From Dyella jiangningensis (lineage in GTDB: Bacteria > Pseudomonadota > Gammaproteobacteria > Xanthomonadales > Rhodanobacteraceae), in the NCBI RefSeq assembly GCF_003264855.1, contig NZ_NFZS01000004.1, positions 1,116,001 to 1,180,000 on the forward strand: a DNA stretch of 64,000 nucleotides. Direction: 5' to 3'. Below are positions 9,292-19,988 of the stretch, one piece after another. The position numbers and the translations under genes are program-made. Below the pieces are notes generated by a model, which saw only the letters and a list, made by a program, of their open reading frames with translations, had not been told where the DNA came from and ran no database searches. Position 1 is the stretch's first letter. The number at the start of each line of letters is the position of its first letter.

Positions 9292-10245
9292 GTGTCTTCC
9301 CAACTCGAACAGCTGCGCCAGTACACCACCGTCGTCGCCGATACCGGTGACATCGACGCCATCGCCCGCTATCACCCGGTGGACGCCACCACCAATCCCT
9401 CGCTGCTGTTGAAGGCGACGGAATCGGCGGCGTACGCACCGCTAATCGATGAATCGGTGCAGCGCGCCAAGTCCGAGAGCAACTCGCGCGAGCAGCAGCT
9501 GATCGACGCCAGCGACCACCTCGCGGTCGCCGTGGGCCGCAAGATCGTCGAGCTGGTGCCGGGCCGCGTGTCCACCGAAGTCGACGCGCGCCTCTCGTTC
9601 GACACCGACGCCACCATCGCCAAGGCCGAGCGACTCATCGCGCTGTACGAAGAAGCCGGCGTGAAGCGCGATCGCATCCTCATCAAGATGGCGTCCACCT
9701 GGGAAGGCATCCGCGCGGCCGAGCAGCTGGAGAAGCGCGGCATCAACTGCAACCTCACGTTGCTGTTCTCGTTCGAGCAGGCCGTGGCATGCGCCGAAGC
9801 CGGCGTATTCCTGATCTCGCCGTTCGTCGGCCGCATCATGGACTGGTACGTCGCCAACACCGACACCAAGAGCTACGCGCCGGAAGAAGACCCGGGCGTG
9901 AAGTCGGTGCGCCGCATCTACGCCTGGTACAAGAAGCACGGCTTCGACACCGTGGTGATGGGCGCCAGCTTCCGCAACATCGGCCAGATCCAGGCCCTCG
10001 CCGGCTGCGACCGCCTCACCATCAGCCCCGACCTGCTCGACAAACTGCAGCAGGAGCAGTCGCCGCTGCCGCGCGCACTGAACGACGACGGTACCCGCGA
10101 AGCCAAGGTCACCCCGCTCACCGAAGCCGCTTTCCGCTGGGGCCATAACGAAGACGCCATGGCCACCGACAAGCTCGCCGACGGCATCCGCAAGTTCGCC
10201 GTCGACCAGCGCAAGCTGGAAGCGTTGCTGGCGAAGAAGCTGTAA
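9292..10245 (+). CDS. tal: Transaldolase, TalB type
   Basis: Transaldolase moves a dihydroxyacetone unit between sugar phosphates in the non-oxidative pentose phosphate pathway. With a GTG start at 9292 the protein is 317 residues, equal to E. coli TalB. The Schiff-base lysine in ILIKMASTW then falls at residue 132, as in E. coli. [11 protein letters not shown] and [12 protein letters not shown] at the N-terminus and [10 protein letters not shown] later are family signatures. A second GTG at 9256 would add 12 residues. Family length favours 9292, but neither start has a strong ribosome binding site. A strong terminator follows at 10267-10300. Confidence 0.93.
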   Translation: MSSQLEQLRQYTTVVADTGDIDAIARYHPVDATTNPSLLLKATESAAYAPLIDESVQRAKSESNSREQQLIDASDHLAVAVGRKIVELVPGRVSTEVDARLSFDTDATIAKAERLIALYEEAGVKRDRILIKMASTWEGIRAAEQLEKRGINCNLTLLFSFEQAVACAEAGVFLISPFVGRIMDWYVANTDTKSYAPEEDPGVKSVRRIYAWYKKHGFDTVVMGASFRNIGQIQALAGCDRLTISPDLLDKLQQEQSPLPRALNDDGTREAKVTPLTEAAFRWGHNEDAMATDKLADGIRKFAVDQRKLEALLAKKL

Positions 10246-10266
10246 GCGGGTTTTCCATTGGGAATG

Positions 10267-10300
10267 AAAAAAAACGCCCCGGTTACGGGGCGTTTTTTTT
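10267..10300. terminator. Strong bidirectional terminator after tal
   Basis: ACGCCCCG (10274-10281) pairs with CGGGGCGT (10286-10293) around GTTA. The stem is flanked by a run of A on the left and eight T residues on the right, so it can end transcription on either strand. Confidence 0.95.
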
Positions 10301-10310
10301 CGCCGCTCCC

Positions 10311-10385
10311 TTGTAGGAGCGCACCCAGTGCGCGATCGGCGTCGACGATGACCGCTGCGGTCGCGCACTGGGTGCGCTCCTACAA
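10311..10385. repeat. REP-type inverted repeat pair (BIME-like)
   Basis: A perfect 25-bp arm that begins TTGTAGGAGCGCACCC (10311-10335) is repeated in inverted orientation at 10361-10385. The arms flank a 25-base centre. Each arm contains its own shorter palindrome (GCGCACCCAGTGCGC). This is the architecture of bacterial REP/BIME units that are mobilised by RAYT transposases. It follows the tal terminator directly. Confidence 0.85.
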
Positions 10386-10440
10386 AGAAACTGCGACCAC
10401 ATCTCTTCAACGCGATGTGCCGCTCCGCGGCACGAGCCGT

Positions 10441-10800
10441 CATTGAAACCCTGTGTGGCGGTGAGGGGTGGACGAATAGGCCCCGCAGGGGTGCCCGACA
10501 GGACGTCGGGCACTTTTCGTCCGCGCAGGAGCCCGGTCGAAAAGCCCGGCCGTCCCTCACGGACTGGCTGGGCTGTAAGCCCAGCCAGCGCCAAAGCGGA
10601 GTGCTCTTTCTTTTGGTTACTTTTCTTGACTCAGGGCATCCTGCCCTTCGCCCTTCGGGCCGGCTTCGCCGTTCGCACGCGCTCCTGCGCGTGCGTGAGC
10701 AAGCAAAGAAAAGTGACCCGGCCTTCGGCAGAAGGACGGAAGCCCGCCGCCCCACGGGACTCCCTTCGGTCGCAGGCGAGCCAGGTTGCTAAAGCACAAC
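10441..10800. repeat. Complex intergenic repeat with several hairpins
   Basis: This stretch has no gene that I can support. It holds a run of inverted repeats: GTGCCCGAC (10491-10499) with GTCGGGCAC (10505-10513), CTGGCTGGGCT (10564-10574) with AGCCCAGCCAG (10578-10588), and an imperfect long-range pair of GGTTACTTTTCTTG (about 10615-10628) with CAAAGAAAAGTGACC (about 10704-10718). I recall CTTTTGGTTACTTTTC followed by AAGAAAAGTGACC as a recurrent intergenic sequence in Xanthomonadales and Pseudomonas genomes, which suggests a dispersed repeat. Small open frames across it are probably not translated. Confidence 0.6.
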
Positions 10801-10863
10801 AACCAAATCACCGTGACCGCTCACAGCAGAGAGACGAAGAGCGCAGCCCGGCGCGGAAAGCGA

Positions 10864-10888
10864 TCGCGGACTGGGTGCACTCCTACAA
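10864..10888. repeat. Single REP half-element
   Basis: This 25-base segment matches the right arm of the REP pair at 10361-10385 at 23 of 25 positions and ends with the same CTCCTACAA tail. It lies 19 bases from the end of the outer-membrane factor gene. It has no inverted partner nearby, so it is a singlet. Confidence 0.8.
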
Positions 10889-10906
10889 AAACGCGAGGAG
10901 AAGCAC

Positions 10907-12370
10907 CTACTTCTTCGCTTGCGCCTTCGCATCCTTCGCCAACACCTCCGGCGACATATCCCCACTCTCCCAACCACCACCCAGCGCCCGCACCAGCCCC
11001 ACACTCGCGCGCAGCTGGTTCGTCTGCAGCCCCAGCAGGGTGAGATGCGCATCCAGCGACGCCACCTGTGCCGTCACCACATCGAGATAGCTGTTGGCGC
11101 CCTGCTTGTACAACGCCGTCGACAGATTGAGCGTGTGATCTGCCGCCTTGGCCGCGTCGCTCTGGTCCACCAACGCATTGCCATAGTTGTTGAGCAACGA
11201 CTGGTTGTCTTCCACCTGCTGGAACGCCGTAAGCACCGTGCTGCGGTAGTGCGCGCTGGCCTCGTCGAAGGCTGCGTGCGCCGCATCGACCTGCGCGCGA
11301 CGGCGACCGCCATCGAAGATATCCATCAGCAGGCTCGGGCCCAGCGCCCATACCTGGCTCGGCGCGGTAAGCAAATTACCCCACGCACCGCTGCTGAAAC
11401 CGCCGCCCGCACTGAGCGTCAAGGATGGAAAGAAGGCCGAACGCGCCACGCCGATCTGCGCGTTCGCCTCGGCCGTACGCCGCTCCGCGGCGGCGATATC
11501 CGGGCGCCGTTGCAACAGCGTCGACGGCAGGCCCACCGGGATCACCGGCAACGCCGGCAGTTCCGTCTTCGCTTCCAGCGTGAAGCTCGATGCCGGCTGG
11601 CCGACCAGCACGGCAATGGCGTGCAGCAGCAGGTCGCGCTGTGCCTTCGTCTGCGACAGCTGCGAGCGCGTGGATGACAATTGCGTCTGCGCACGGTTCA
11701 CGTCCAGACCGGACACCGCGCCGCCTGCCTGCAGCGTGCGTGTGAGCTGCAACGCACGCTGATACGCATCCACGCTCTTCTGCAACAGGTCGATCTGGCG
11801 ATCCAGGCCCACCAGCACGAGATAGCTGTCGGCGAGCTGCGCCTCCAGGCTCAGGCGCACCGACGCGAGATCGGCCGCCGATGCCTGCATCGAGGCGCGG
11901 CCCGCGGCGACGTTGTCGTGCACGCGCCCCCACAGGTCCACTTCATAGGTAGCCTGCCCGGTCAGCGAATAGGTGTCGTACCACGTGGGCGAGGTGGGGC
12001 CACGCAGCGCCGAGTTGTCCGACTGGCGATTGCGCACGGCGCCCGCGCCCAGCTGTACCTGCGGAAACAAATCCGCTCGCACCTGCTGCAGGAAGTCGCG
12101 TGACTGCTGGTAGCTTGCAAGCGCCGCCGCGAGATCTGCATTGTGCGCGAGCAACTGGCCTTCCAGATCATCCAGGCGCGCGTCGCCATACAGCTTCCAC
12201 CAGCCCTCGCGAGGCAGCTGGTCGGCGGGCGCGGCCGAGGTCCACGGACCGGCCGGCTGATAGTGATCGGCCACCGGCGCTTCCGGCGTCTTGTACGTCG
12301 GCGCCATCGAACATGCGCCCAACGCGAGCGTGGCGCCCAGCGTCAGTGCGAGATGCTTAGGCTTTTTCAT
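10907..12370 (-). CDS. RND efflux outer-membrane factor lipoprotein (OprM/NodT family)
   Basis: This protein forms the outer-membrane exit channel of a tripartite efflux pump. The 487-residue product begins MKKPKHLALTL and has a lipobox LGAC, so Cys20 is probably lipid-modified. The two OEP-type repeats cover the rest, with typical segments such as SYLVLVGLDRQIDLL and RRPDIAAAE. The ATG at 12370 overlaps the end of the adaptor gene by 14 bases, which implies translational coupling. It is the last gene of a pump-adaptor-channel operon read leftward. Substrate is unknown. Confidence 0.93.
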   Translation of the reverse strand: MKKPKHLALTLGATLALGACSMAPTYKTPEAPVADHYQPAGPWTSAAPADQLPREGWWKLYGDARLDDLEGQLLAHNADLAAALASYQQSRDFLQQVRADLFPQVQLGAGAVRNRQSDNSALRGPTSPTWYDTYSLTGQATYEVDLWGRVHDNVAAGRASMQASAADLASVRLSLEAQLADSYLVLVGLDRQIDLLQKSVDAYQRALQLTRTLQAGGAVSGLDVNRAQTQLSSTRSQLSQTKAQRDLLLHAIAVLVGQPASSFTLEAKTELPALPVIPVGLPSTLLQRRPDIAAAERRTAEANAQIGVARSAFFPSLTLSAGGGFSSGAWGNLLTAPSQVWALGPSLLMDIFDGGRRRAQVDAAHAAFDEASAHYRSTVLTAFQQVEDNQSLLNNYGNALVDQSDAAKAADHTLNLSTALYKQGANSYLDVVTAQVASLDAHLTLLGLQTNQLRASVGLVRALGGGWESGDMSPEVLAKDAKAQAKK

Positions 12371-13556
12371 GGGGCTTCGCCGCCGGCTGCGGGTTCTTGG
12401 CGATGCGCACCGGATCGCCATCGACGAGGCCATCCGGCGGATTGCTAATCACGCGGTCGCCCGGCTCCAGTCCCGAACCCAGTTCCACCGACTTGCCGTA
12501 ATCGCGACGGATGGTCACCTCCTTGAACTTGACCTGGTCATTCGCGTCCAGCGTCGCGACACGCAGACCCTTGTCATCGAAGATCAGCGCCTCGGCCGGC
12601 ACGCGCACGCCGAGTGCGGCGGACGCGAGGTTGAAGCTGATGCTGGCGTAGCTGCTGGGCAGCAGCTTGCCATCCGGGTTGTCCACCAGCAGCTGCACCA
12701 GCGTGGTGCCCGAGGTCGGCGAAATCGAGCGCGCGTCGGCTTCGACCTTCGCGGTGAATGTCTTGCCCGGATATTCCGGCACGGTGAGCGTGGCCTCGTC
12801 GCCGCGATGGATGCTGGGCGCGTACACCTGCGGCACGCGCACGTACACGCGCAGCTTGCTGGTGTCAGATACCTGGAACAGCGGCGTGCCGCCACCGCTG
12901 TCGGCCGTGACCAGTGCGCCGACGTCGGTGTTGCGCGCGGTCACGCGGCCATCGAACGGCGCGACGAGGCGCGCATACGATTTCAGCGCCTTCAGCCGGT
13001 CGACATTGGCCTGCGCCGCATTGACCTGGGCCTGCTTGGCGGCGTAGTCACCGTTGTACTGGTCCACCGATTGCTGCGACACGGAGTCGGGATCGGTCTG
13101 GTGCAGCACCTGCCAGCGCTTGGCGGTGGTGGCCGCAAGCGCCGAGTTCGCCTTGGCGCTGGCGAGATCCGCTTGCGCCTGCAGCAGCTGCTGGTCGAGG
13201 TCCGGCGTGTCGATCTCGCCAAGCACGTCGCCGGCCTTCACCACCGCGCCGATGTCCTTGTTCCAGGACTTCAGGTAGCCGCTGGTGCGCGCATAGATGG
13301 GCGCATTCGTATAGGCGTCCATCTGCGCAGGCAGTTCCAGCGGCGACTTGCCGTTGCCGGCCTCCGGCGTGGTGACCACCACGGTGGGAATGGCCTGTTC
13401 GTCGGTCCACTGGCGCAGGCTGCGCGCATCGGAGATGCGCATCGTCACGCCGACGACCACGACCGATCCGAAGACGACAGCAGCGATCAGCGCGGCGAGG
13501 CGCAGGCGACGCAGCGACGGCGTCGATTCCGGCAGAGAGGAAATGTGCTCAGACAT
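12357..13556 (-). CDS. RND efflux periplasmic adaptor subunit (membrane fusion protein)
   Basis: The product is a 399-residue HlyD/AcrA-family adaptor with an N-terminal membrane anchor at about residues 17-38. The lipoyl/barrel-sandwich halves, an alpha-helical hairpin (about 120-190, rich in Ala and Gln) and a beta-barrel domain follow. It bridges the inner-membrane pump and the outer-membrane channel. The start at 13556 is supported by GGAGAAC upstream and overlaps the pump stop codon by eight bases. The N-terminus is anchored by a helix and not by a lipid, since no lipobox is present. Confidence 0.92.
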   Translation of the reverse strand: MSEHISSLPESTPSLRRLRLAALIAAVVFGSVVVVGVTMRISDARSLRQWTDEQAIPTVVVTTPEAGNGKSPLELPAQMDAYTNAPIYARTSGYLKSWNKDIGAVVKAGDVLGEIDTPDLDQQLLQAQADLASAKANSALAATTAKRWQVLHQTDPDSVSQQSVDQYNGDYAAKQAQVNAAQANVDRLKALKSYARLVAPFDGRVTARNTDVGALVTADSGGGTPLFQVSDTSKLRVYVRVPQVYAPSIHRGDEATLTVPEYPGKTFTAKVEADARSISPTSGTTLVQLLVDNPDGKLLPSSYASISFNLASAALGVRVPAEALIFDDKGLRVATLDANDQVKFKEVTIRRDYGKSVELGSGLEPGDRVISNPPDGLVDGDPVRIAKNPQPAAKPHEKA

Positions 13557-16500
13557 GGACAGGTTCTCCGGCAACAGGAGCCGAATCGGAGGCGCGACCG
13601 CGTCGCGCATGCACGATGGAAAAGACGACGGGGACGAAGATGAGGGTGGCGGTGGTGGCGAACAGCAGGCCGCCGATCACGGCACGGCCCAGCGGCGCGT
13701 TCTGTTCGCCACCATCGCCAAGACCCAGTGCCATCGGCACCATGCCGATGATCATGGCGAGTGCCGTCATCAGCACCGGGCGGAAGCGCACGAAGCCCGC
13801 TTCGCGCGCCGCCAACGTGGCATCGCCATGGAAGGCCAGGCGCTCGCGGCAGAAACTCACCACCAGGACCGAGTTGGCGGTGGCCACGCCCATGCACATG
13901 ATCGCGCCGGTGAGTGCGGGCACCGACAGCGTGGTGCGCGTCACGAACAGCATCCATACGATGCCGGCCAGTGCCGCGGGTAGCGCGGTGATGATCACGA
14001 ATGGGTCGGTCCACGACTGGAAGTTCACCACGATCAGCAGGTACACCAGCACGCCCGAGCCCAGCAGGCCGAACAGCAGGCCCGAGTACGCCGCGTTCAT
14101 CGTCTGCACCTGGCCCAGCAGCGCGATGTTGGCGCCCTTGGGCTTGGACTTCTCGGTGTCCTTGAGGATCTGCTGGATGTCACCGGCCACCGCGCCGAGG
14201 TCGCGCCCCTGCGTGGTGGCATAGATCTCCACCATCGCCTGGATGTTGTACTGGCTCACGACCATGTTGCTATGCGTGCGCGACACGTCGGCCAGCGCAC
14301 CAAGCACCTGCGGATTGCCGCCGTTCCTGGCGGTGATCGGCAGGTTGGCGAGCGACGCCAGCGAGTCGAGCCGGTACTGCGGCACCTGCGCCGAGATCGG
14401 ATAGGTGACGTTGTTGTCGGGATTGAGCCAGAACGTCGGTGATACCTGCGACGTGCCCGAGAGGTCGGCCACGAGGCTGCTGGTGACGTCCTGCTCCGTC
14501 AGGCCCAATACGCCGGCACGCGTGCGATCCACATCGATGCGGAATGCCGGCGTGGCCTGCGATTGCTGGATGCGCGCGTCCACCACGCCCGGGATCTTGC
14601 GGATACGGTTGAGCAGCAGGTTCGCGTACTCGAAGTTCTTGTCGAGATGGAAACCGCGGATCTGCAGGTCGATCGGCGCCGGCGAGCCGAAGTTGAGGAT
14701 CTGGCTCACGATATCCGCCGGCGGGAACGAGAACACCGTGCCCGGGAACAGCCGCGGCAGCTTCTCGCGCAGCGCCTTCACGTACTCGGCGCTGGGACGA
14801 TGGCCTTCCTTCAGCGAGATCTGGATGTCGCCGTCCTGCTCGCCGATCTGTCCGGTGTTGTTGTAGATCGTGTTGATGGAGCTGGAATACTGGCCGATGT
14901 TGTCGACCATGGCTTCCAGTTCATCCGGTGGAATGACCTGCCGAATGGCCTTCTGGATGTCCGCGAATTCGGCCGACGTCACTTCCACGCGCGAACCCAC
15001 CGGTACGCGGGCGTGCACCAGGATCTGGCCGCCATCCACGTCCGGGAAGAAGTTGCTGCCCAGGCCCGGCAGCAGCAGGAACGACAACAGCACGAACGCA
15101 AGGAAGCCCGTGACGAACACCTTGCGATGCTGCAACGCGAGGTTGAGCATGCCGCTGTAGCCGGCGCGGAACACTTCGAAGCGATCGACGAAACCGCGCT
15201 GGAAGCGGCCGAGCGCCGACTTCGGCGGCGGCAGCGGCAGGTGCTGGCCGTGCTCGTCCACGGTCGGCGGATGCTCGTGCAGCAGGTATTTCGCCATCGT
15301 CAGCACCAGCGTGCGCGACAGGATGTACGAGGCGATCATCGCGAAGATCACGGCCTCGGCGAGCGGCACGAACAGGTAGCGCGCGACGCCCGTCAGGAAG
15401 AACATCGGCACGAACACGATGCAGATGCACAGCAGCGAGACGAAGGCCGGCACGATGATCTGCGACGAACCGTCGACGATCGCCGTGATCACGTCCTTGC
15501 CCTGCTCCAGGTGCCAGTTGATGTTCTCGATCGTCACCGTGGCGTCGTCGACGAGGATCCCGACCGCAAGCGCGAGCCCGCCGAGCGTCATGATGTTGAT
15601 CGTCTGGCCGAGCGCCGACAGCGCGAACACCGAACCGAGCACCGCCAGCGGAATCGATGTGGCGATGATCAGCGTCGAGCGCCAGCTGCCGAGGAACAGC
15701 AGGATCATCAGGCTGGTGAGCGCCGCGGCAATCACGCCTTCGCGGATCACGCCGTTGATGGACGCGCGCACGAACAGCGACTGATCGCCGATCGGTGTGA
15801 TCGTCAGGTTCTCGGGCAGCGCATCCTTCATGCTCTCGAGACGGTCACGCACGCCGGCCACGATGGCGAGCGTGGACGTCGAGCCGTTCTTCAGCACCGA
15901 CAACAGCGTCGAGCGCACGCCATCGACGTGCACGATGTTGGTCTGAGGTGGATTGCCGTCGCGCACGTGGGCCACATCACGGATGTAGATGGTCGCGCCG
16001 TTGACCGTCTTGATCGGCAGGTTTTCCAGTTCGGCAACACGTTCGGCTGCATTGTTCAGCAGCATCACGTACTCGTATTTGCCGATTTTCTGCGTACCGA
16101 TCGGGCTGATCTGCTGCTGCGCGGCGAGCGCATTGGCGACGTCCTGCGTCGAGAGACCGCGAGCCTGCAGCGCCGCGGGATCCACATCGAGCTGGATCTG
16201 TCGCGTCTTGCCACCGAATGGATAGGGAATCGCCGCGCCGGGCACGGTCACCAGCTGCGGACGCAGCAGGTTGAGGCCGAGGTCACCGAGCTGCTGTTCG
16301 CTCAGCCCCTTGCCGGACAGCGCCAGCTGCAGGATCGGCACGGTGGATGCGTTGTAGTTGACGATCAACGGTGGCGTCGCGCCCGGCGGCATCTGCTTGA
16401 GCAGCGTCTGCGCGACCGCAGTCACCTGCGCATTCGCCGTGGCGATGTTCACGCCGGGCTGGAAGAAGATCTTGGTGATGCCCATGCCATTGAGCGATTC

Positions 16501-16752
16501 CGACTCGATGTGCTCGATGTCGTTCACCGTGGTGGTGAGCACGCGCTCGAACGGCGTGTTCATGCGGCCGGCCATCTGGTCGGGCGTCATGCCGGTGAAC
16601 TGCCAGGCGACGGCGATCACCGGGATGTTGATGTCCGGGAAGATGTCGGTGGGCGTACGCACCGCCGACATCACGCCGAAGATCAGGATGGTCAGAGCAA
16701 GGACAACAAAGGTGTAGGGCCGCGTGAGCGCGATCCGGACGATGCCAAGCAT
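13549..16752 (-). CDS. RND family efflux pump, inner-membrane permease
   Basis: This is a proton-driven RND transporter of about 1067 residues with the expected two sets of six helices and two large periplasmic loops. The helix-4 segment GILVDDATVTIENIN carries the paired Asp residues of proton-coupled HAE1/AcrB-type pumps. The start at 16752 (MLGIVRIALTRPYTF) matches the usual N-terminus. An in-frame ATG at 16800 would add 16 unusual residues, and neither start has a clear ribosome binding site. The gene order pump-adaptor-channel is less common than adaptor first. A divergent or upstream regulator is not adjacent, but a two-component system lies immediately upstream. Confidence 0.93.
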   Translation of the reverse strand: MLGIVRIALTRPYTFVVLALTILIFGVMSAVRTPTDIFPDINIPVIAVAWQFTGMTPDQMAGRMNTPFERVLTTTVNDIEHIESESLNGMGITKIFFQPGVNIATANAQVTAVAQTLLKQMPPGATPPLIVNYNASTVPILQLALSGKGLSEQQLGDLGLNLLRPQLVTVPGAAIPYPFGGKTRQIQLDVDPAALQARGLSTQDVANALAAQQQISPIGTQKIGKYEYVMLLNNAAERVAELENLPIKTVNGATIYIRDVAHVRDGNPPQTNIVHVDGVRSTLLSVLKNGSTSTLAIVAGVRDRLESMKDALPENLTITPIGDQSLFVRASINGVIREGVIAAALTSLMILLFLGSWRSTLIIATSIPLAVLGSVFALSALGQTINIMTLGGLALAVGILVDDATVTIENINWHLEQGKDVITAIVDGSSQIIVPAFVSLLCICIVFVPMFFLTGVARYLFVPLAEAVIFAMIASYILSRTLVLTMAKYLLHEHPPTVDEHGQHLPLPPPKSALGRFQRGFVDRFEVFRAGYSGMLNLALQHRKVFVTGFLAFVLLSFLLLPGLGSNFFPDVDGGQILVHARVPVGSRVEVTSAEFADIQKAIRQVIPPDELEAMVDNIGQYSSSINTIYNNTGQIGEQDGDIQISLKEGHRPSAEYVKALREKLPRLFPGTVFSFPPADIVSQILNFGSPAPIDLQIRGFHLDKNFEYANLLLNRIRKIPGVVDARIQQSQATPAFRIDVDRTRAGVLGLTEQDVTSSLVADLSGTSQVSPTFWLNPDNNVTYPISAQVPQYRLDSLASLANLPITARNGGNPQVLGALADVSRTHSNMVVSQYNIQAMVEIYATTQGRDLGAVAGDIQQILKDTEKSKPKGANIALLGQVQTMNAAYSGLLFGLLGSGVLVYLLIVVNFQSWTDPFVIITALPAALAGIVWMLFVTRTTLSVPALTGAIMCMGVATANSVLVVSFCRERLAFHGDATLAAREAGFVRFRPVLMTALAMIIGMVPMALGLGDGGEQNAPLGRAVIGGLLFATTATLIFVPVVFSIVHARRGRASDSAPVAGEPVHV

Positions 16753-16865
16753 GCGGGGGATTTCCGTGCGCGAATGATGCGTCGCGGCAAATTTTCGCAT
16801 GCACCTGATGCGCCCGGATCATCCGGACGCATGAAGATAATTTCATGTTGCCGGCAAACCGGCTG

Positions 16866-18296
16866 TCACACGATGGCAGGCGTGACTTCTGGCACGGATC
16901 GCGACAGGCACGTGCCCGGCTTTTCACCCGGCGCGAGCGCATAGCAGTACAACGTGAGACGTGCGCCCGTGCCTGCTTCGCCGATATCCAACGCGTAGCC
17001 ATGCAGGCGCACGATCGCGCTGACGATGCTCAAGCCCAGACCGGAGCCAGCCGTCGTGCGGCTGTTGTCGCCGCGATAGAAGCGTCGCGTCACCGCGTCG
17101 CGTTCGTCGGCGGGAATACCCGGGCCGCTGTCGATGATGTCCACGCGCGGGCCTCGCTTGTCCATGCTCGCGCGCAGGCGCACCTGTCCGCCCGGCGGCG
17201 TGAACTTGATGGCGTTGCCCACGAGGTTGGCCAGCGCCTCGAACAGCAGATGCGCATCGGCGCGGATCGGCGCCAGCGTCTGGATGTCCAGTTCGAATGG
17301 CTGCCCGCGATCCTCGGCCACCGGCGCATAGAACTCATGCACCTGCCTCAACACCTGGCCGACGTCCACTTCGTCGAAGCAGGCGGCGCGGTTGCGGTCT
17401 TCCAGCTCCGACACGCGAAGCAACGCGCGAAAACGCGTCAGCACGGCGTCGATGTCGACCATGCACGCCTCGATCAGGGTCGCCTCGGGCTGGCCTTCCA
17501 GTTGCTGTTGCGTGCGATAGAGGCGGGCACGCAGACGCGTGAGCGGCGTACGCAGATCGTGCGCGATGTTGTCGCACACGCCCTTCACTTCGTTCATCAG
17601 GCGCTCGATTTCGCCCAGCATGGTGTTCACGATGCCGGCGAGCTGGTCCACTTCATCGCCGCGGCGGCTCACCGGCAAGCGCTTGGAAAGATCGCCCTGG
17701 CGGATCGGATCGGTGGCTTCCTGCAAGGCGCGTATGCGCTTCTCCGGCCCGCGCCGCAGCAGGAAGCCGCCGAGCAGGCCGGGGATGATGGTGAGCGACA
17801 CGCCCCATAGCAGCGCACGCCGGATGATCGCGCCAATGCCGTCGATGGTGCTGGTGTCCTTGGCGATCACCAGGATGTCGCCGTTGGGCAGCTCGGATGC
17901 CAGGCCGCGCGCGCGCACGCGCTCGGCGTCGCGATCCGGGCGCGGCAGGCCGTGGGCGAGCTGGTGCACCAGCCCATCGCGCGGCAATGCGCGCGGCAGG
18001 TTGTCGATGTTGCCCGCCAGCGGACGATGCTCGTGGTCGAACAGGCCGACCGACATGATGCCGTGCGGATCGATCTTGCTCGCCGCATCCACCGTCGCCG
18101 GCAGGCGATCGGGTTCGGTCGAGCCGATGTAGTGCATGCGCTGCAGCAGCATCTGGTCGATCACGTTGTTGAGATAGCGCGTGGTTTCCCACTGGATCAC
18201 GCCAACCAGCACGAAGCCCCACAGCGCGAACAGCGCGCCATAGATCAGGATCAGTCGCGACGTGGCCGAATGCCAGGCGTTGGGGCGCGCGTTCAT
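16866..18296 (-). CDS. Sensor histidine kinase of an OmpR-type two-component system
   Basis: The product is a 476-residue inner-membrane kinase. Two membrane helices (about 12-35 and 160-181) flank a periplasmic sensor region of about 125 residues. A HAMP domain follows. The phospho-acceptor His246 is in NIAHDLRTP. The ATP-binding domain shows NLVGNAIKFTPPGG, DSGPGIP and GSGLGLSIV. It overlaps the upstream response-regulator gene by four bases (ATGA), so the two are translated together. The RND operon begins 114 bases downstream, which makes this pair a candidate regulator of the pump, although no binding site has been shown. Confidence 0.94.
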   Translation of the reverse strand: MNARPNAWHSATSRLILIYGALFALWGFVLVGVIQWETTRYLNNVIDQMLLQRMHYIGSTEPDRLPATVDAASKIDPHGIMSVGLFDHEHRPLAGNIDNLPRALPRDGLVHQLAHGLPRPDRDAERVRARGLASELPNGDILVIAKDTSTIDGIGAIIRRALLWGVSLTIIPGLLGGFLLRRGPEKRIRALQEATDPIRQGDLSKRLPVSRRGDEVDQLAGIVNTMLGEIERLMNEVKGVCDNIAHDLRTPLTRLRARLYRTQQQLEGQPEATLIEACMVDIDAVLTRFRALLRVSELEDRNRAACFDEVDVGQVLRQVHEFYAPVAEDRGQPFELDIQTLAPIRADAHLLFEALANLVGNAIKFTPPGGQVRLRASMDKRGPRVDIIDSGPGIPADERDAVTRRFYRGDNSRTTAGSGLGLSIVSAIVRLHGYALDIGEAGTGARLTLYCYALAPGEKPGTCLSRSVPEVTPAIV

Positions 18297-18991
18297 GGCG
18301 TCACCGATGCGGTTTCCTGCGCGGCCGTCAGCATGTAGCCGGTGCCGCGCACGGTGTGGATGAGCGGCGGCTGGCCGGCCGTATCGATCTTGCGGCGCAG
18401 CCGCGCGATATGCACGTCGATCACGTTGGTGCCGGGGTCGAAATGAAAGCCCCACACGGTCTCGAAGATCATGGAACGCGTGAGCACCTGGCCGGAGTTG
18501 CGCATGAGGAACTCCAGGAGGCGGTATTCGGTGGGCAGCAGCGTGAGCGGCTGGCCGTCGCGGTAGGCGACATGGCTCACCAGGTCCAGTTCGAGATTGG
18601 CCACGCGCAATCGCTGCACGGCCTGCGGTTGCCGCCGACGCAGCAGCACTTCCGCCCGGGCGGCCATCTCGTCCGGCGCAAACGGCTTGGTGAGATAGTC
18701 GTCACCGCCCGCACGCAGTCCGCGTACGCGTTCGTCCACATCGCTCAGCGCGCTGATCATCAACACGGGCGTGTCGACCTGCGCGCGGCGCAATTCGGCG
18801 ACCACGTCGATGCCATCCATGCCGGGCAGCATGCGATCCAGCGTGATGAGGTCGTAGCCGTCCTGGCAGGCACGTTCGAGCCCTTCGCGCCCATTGGCTA
18901 TCCATTCGGCGGTCATGCCGTGCACGCTGAGCTCGGCGACGATTTCTCGCGCCGTGGTTTCGTCGTCTTCGATGACCAGCACTCGGGCCAT
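18293..18991 (-). CDS. OmpR/PhoB-family response regulator
   Basis: The product has 232 residues. The receiver domain carries the acidic pair EDD (8-10), phospho-acceptor Asp52 in LITLDRMLPGMDG and the conserved Lys in LTKPFAPDE. A winged-helix output domain follows, with the usual PTEYRLLEFLMRNSGQVLTR and the C-terminal VRGTGYML. It binds DNA after phosphorylation by the kinase encoded directly downstream. The start at 18991 fits the family N-terminus (MARVLVIEDD), but I see no strong ribosome binding site before it. Confidence 0.94.
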   Translation of the reverse strand: MARVLVIEDDETTAREIVAELSVHGMTAEWIANGREGLERACQDGYDLITLDRMLPGMDGIDVVAELRRAQVDTPVLMISALSDVDERVRGLRAGGDDYLTKPFAPDEMAARAEVLLRRRQPQAVQRLRVANLELDLVSHVAYRDGQPLTLLPTEYRLLEFLMRNSGQVLTRSMIFETVWGFHFDPGTNVIDVHIARLRRKIDTAGQPPLIHTVRGTGYMLTAAQETASVTP

Positions 18992-19048
18992 GGCTAGGAG
19001 GCTATGCGCGTATCCAGTGACAGGAACGCGGAGCCTTCCCTGCCCCGC

Positions 19049-19079
19049 AAAAACCAACGGCCCCGAGCGGGGCCGTTGG
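19049..19079 (-). terminator. Rho-independent terminator of rpoH
   Basis: CCAACGGCCCCG (19054-19065) and CGGGGCCGTTGG (19068-19079) form a near-perfect hairpin. Five A residues at 19049-19053 read as a T-run on the minus strand, directly downstream of the rpoH stop codon. Confidence 0.93.
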
Positions 19080-19101
19080 CATGTTACGCCGTTCGATGCG
19101 G

Positions 19102-19959
<858 letters not shown>

Positions 19960-19988
19960 GTGTGGAACCTCCTGAATGAGGGATCAGC

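Noticed and set aside
14563-16944. Long plus-strand open frame opposite the RND pump (793 codons)
   Set aside because: The minus strand encodes an unmistakable RND pump. The opposite frame is His/Arg/Gln-rich and has no domain.
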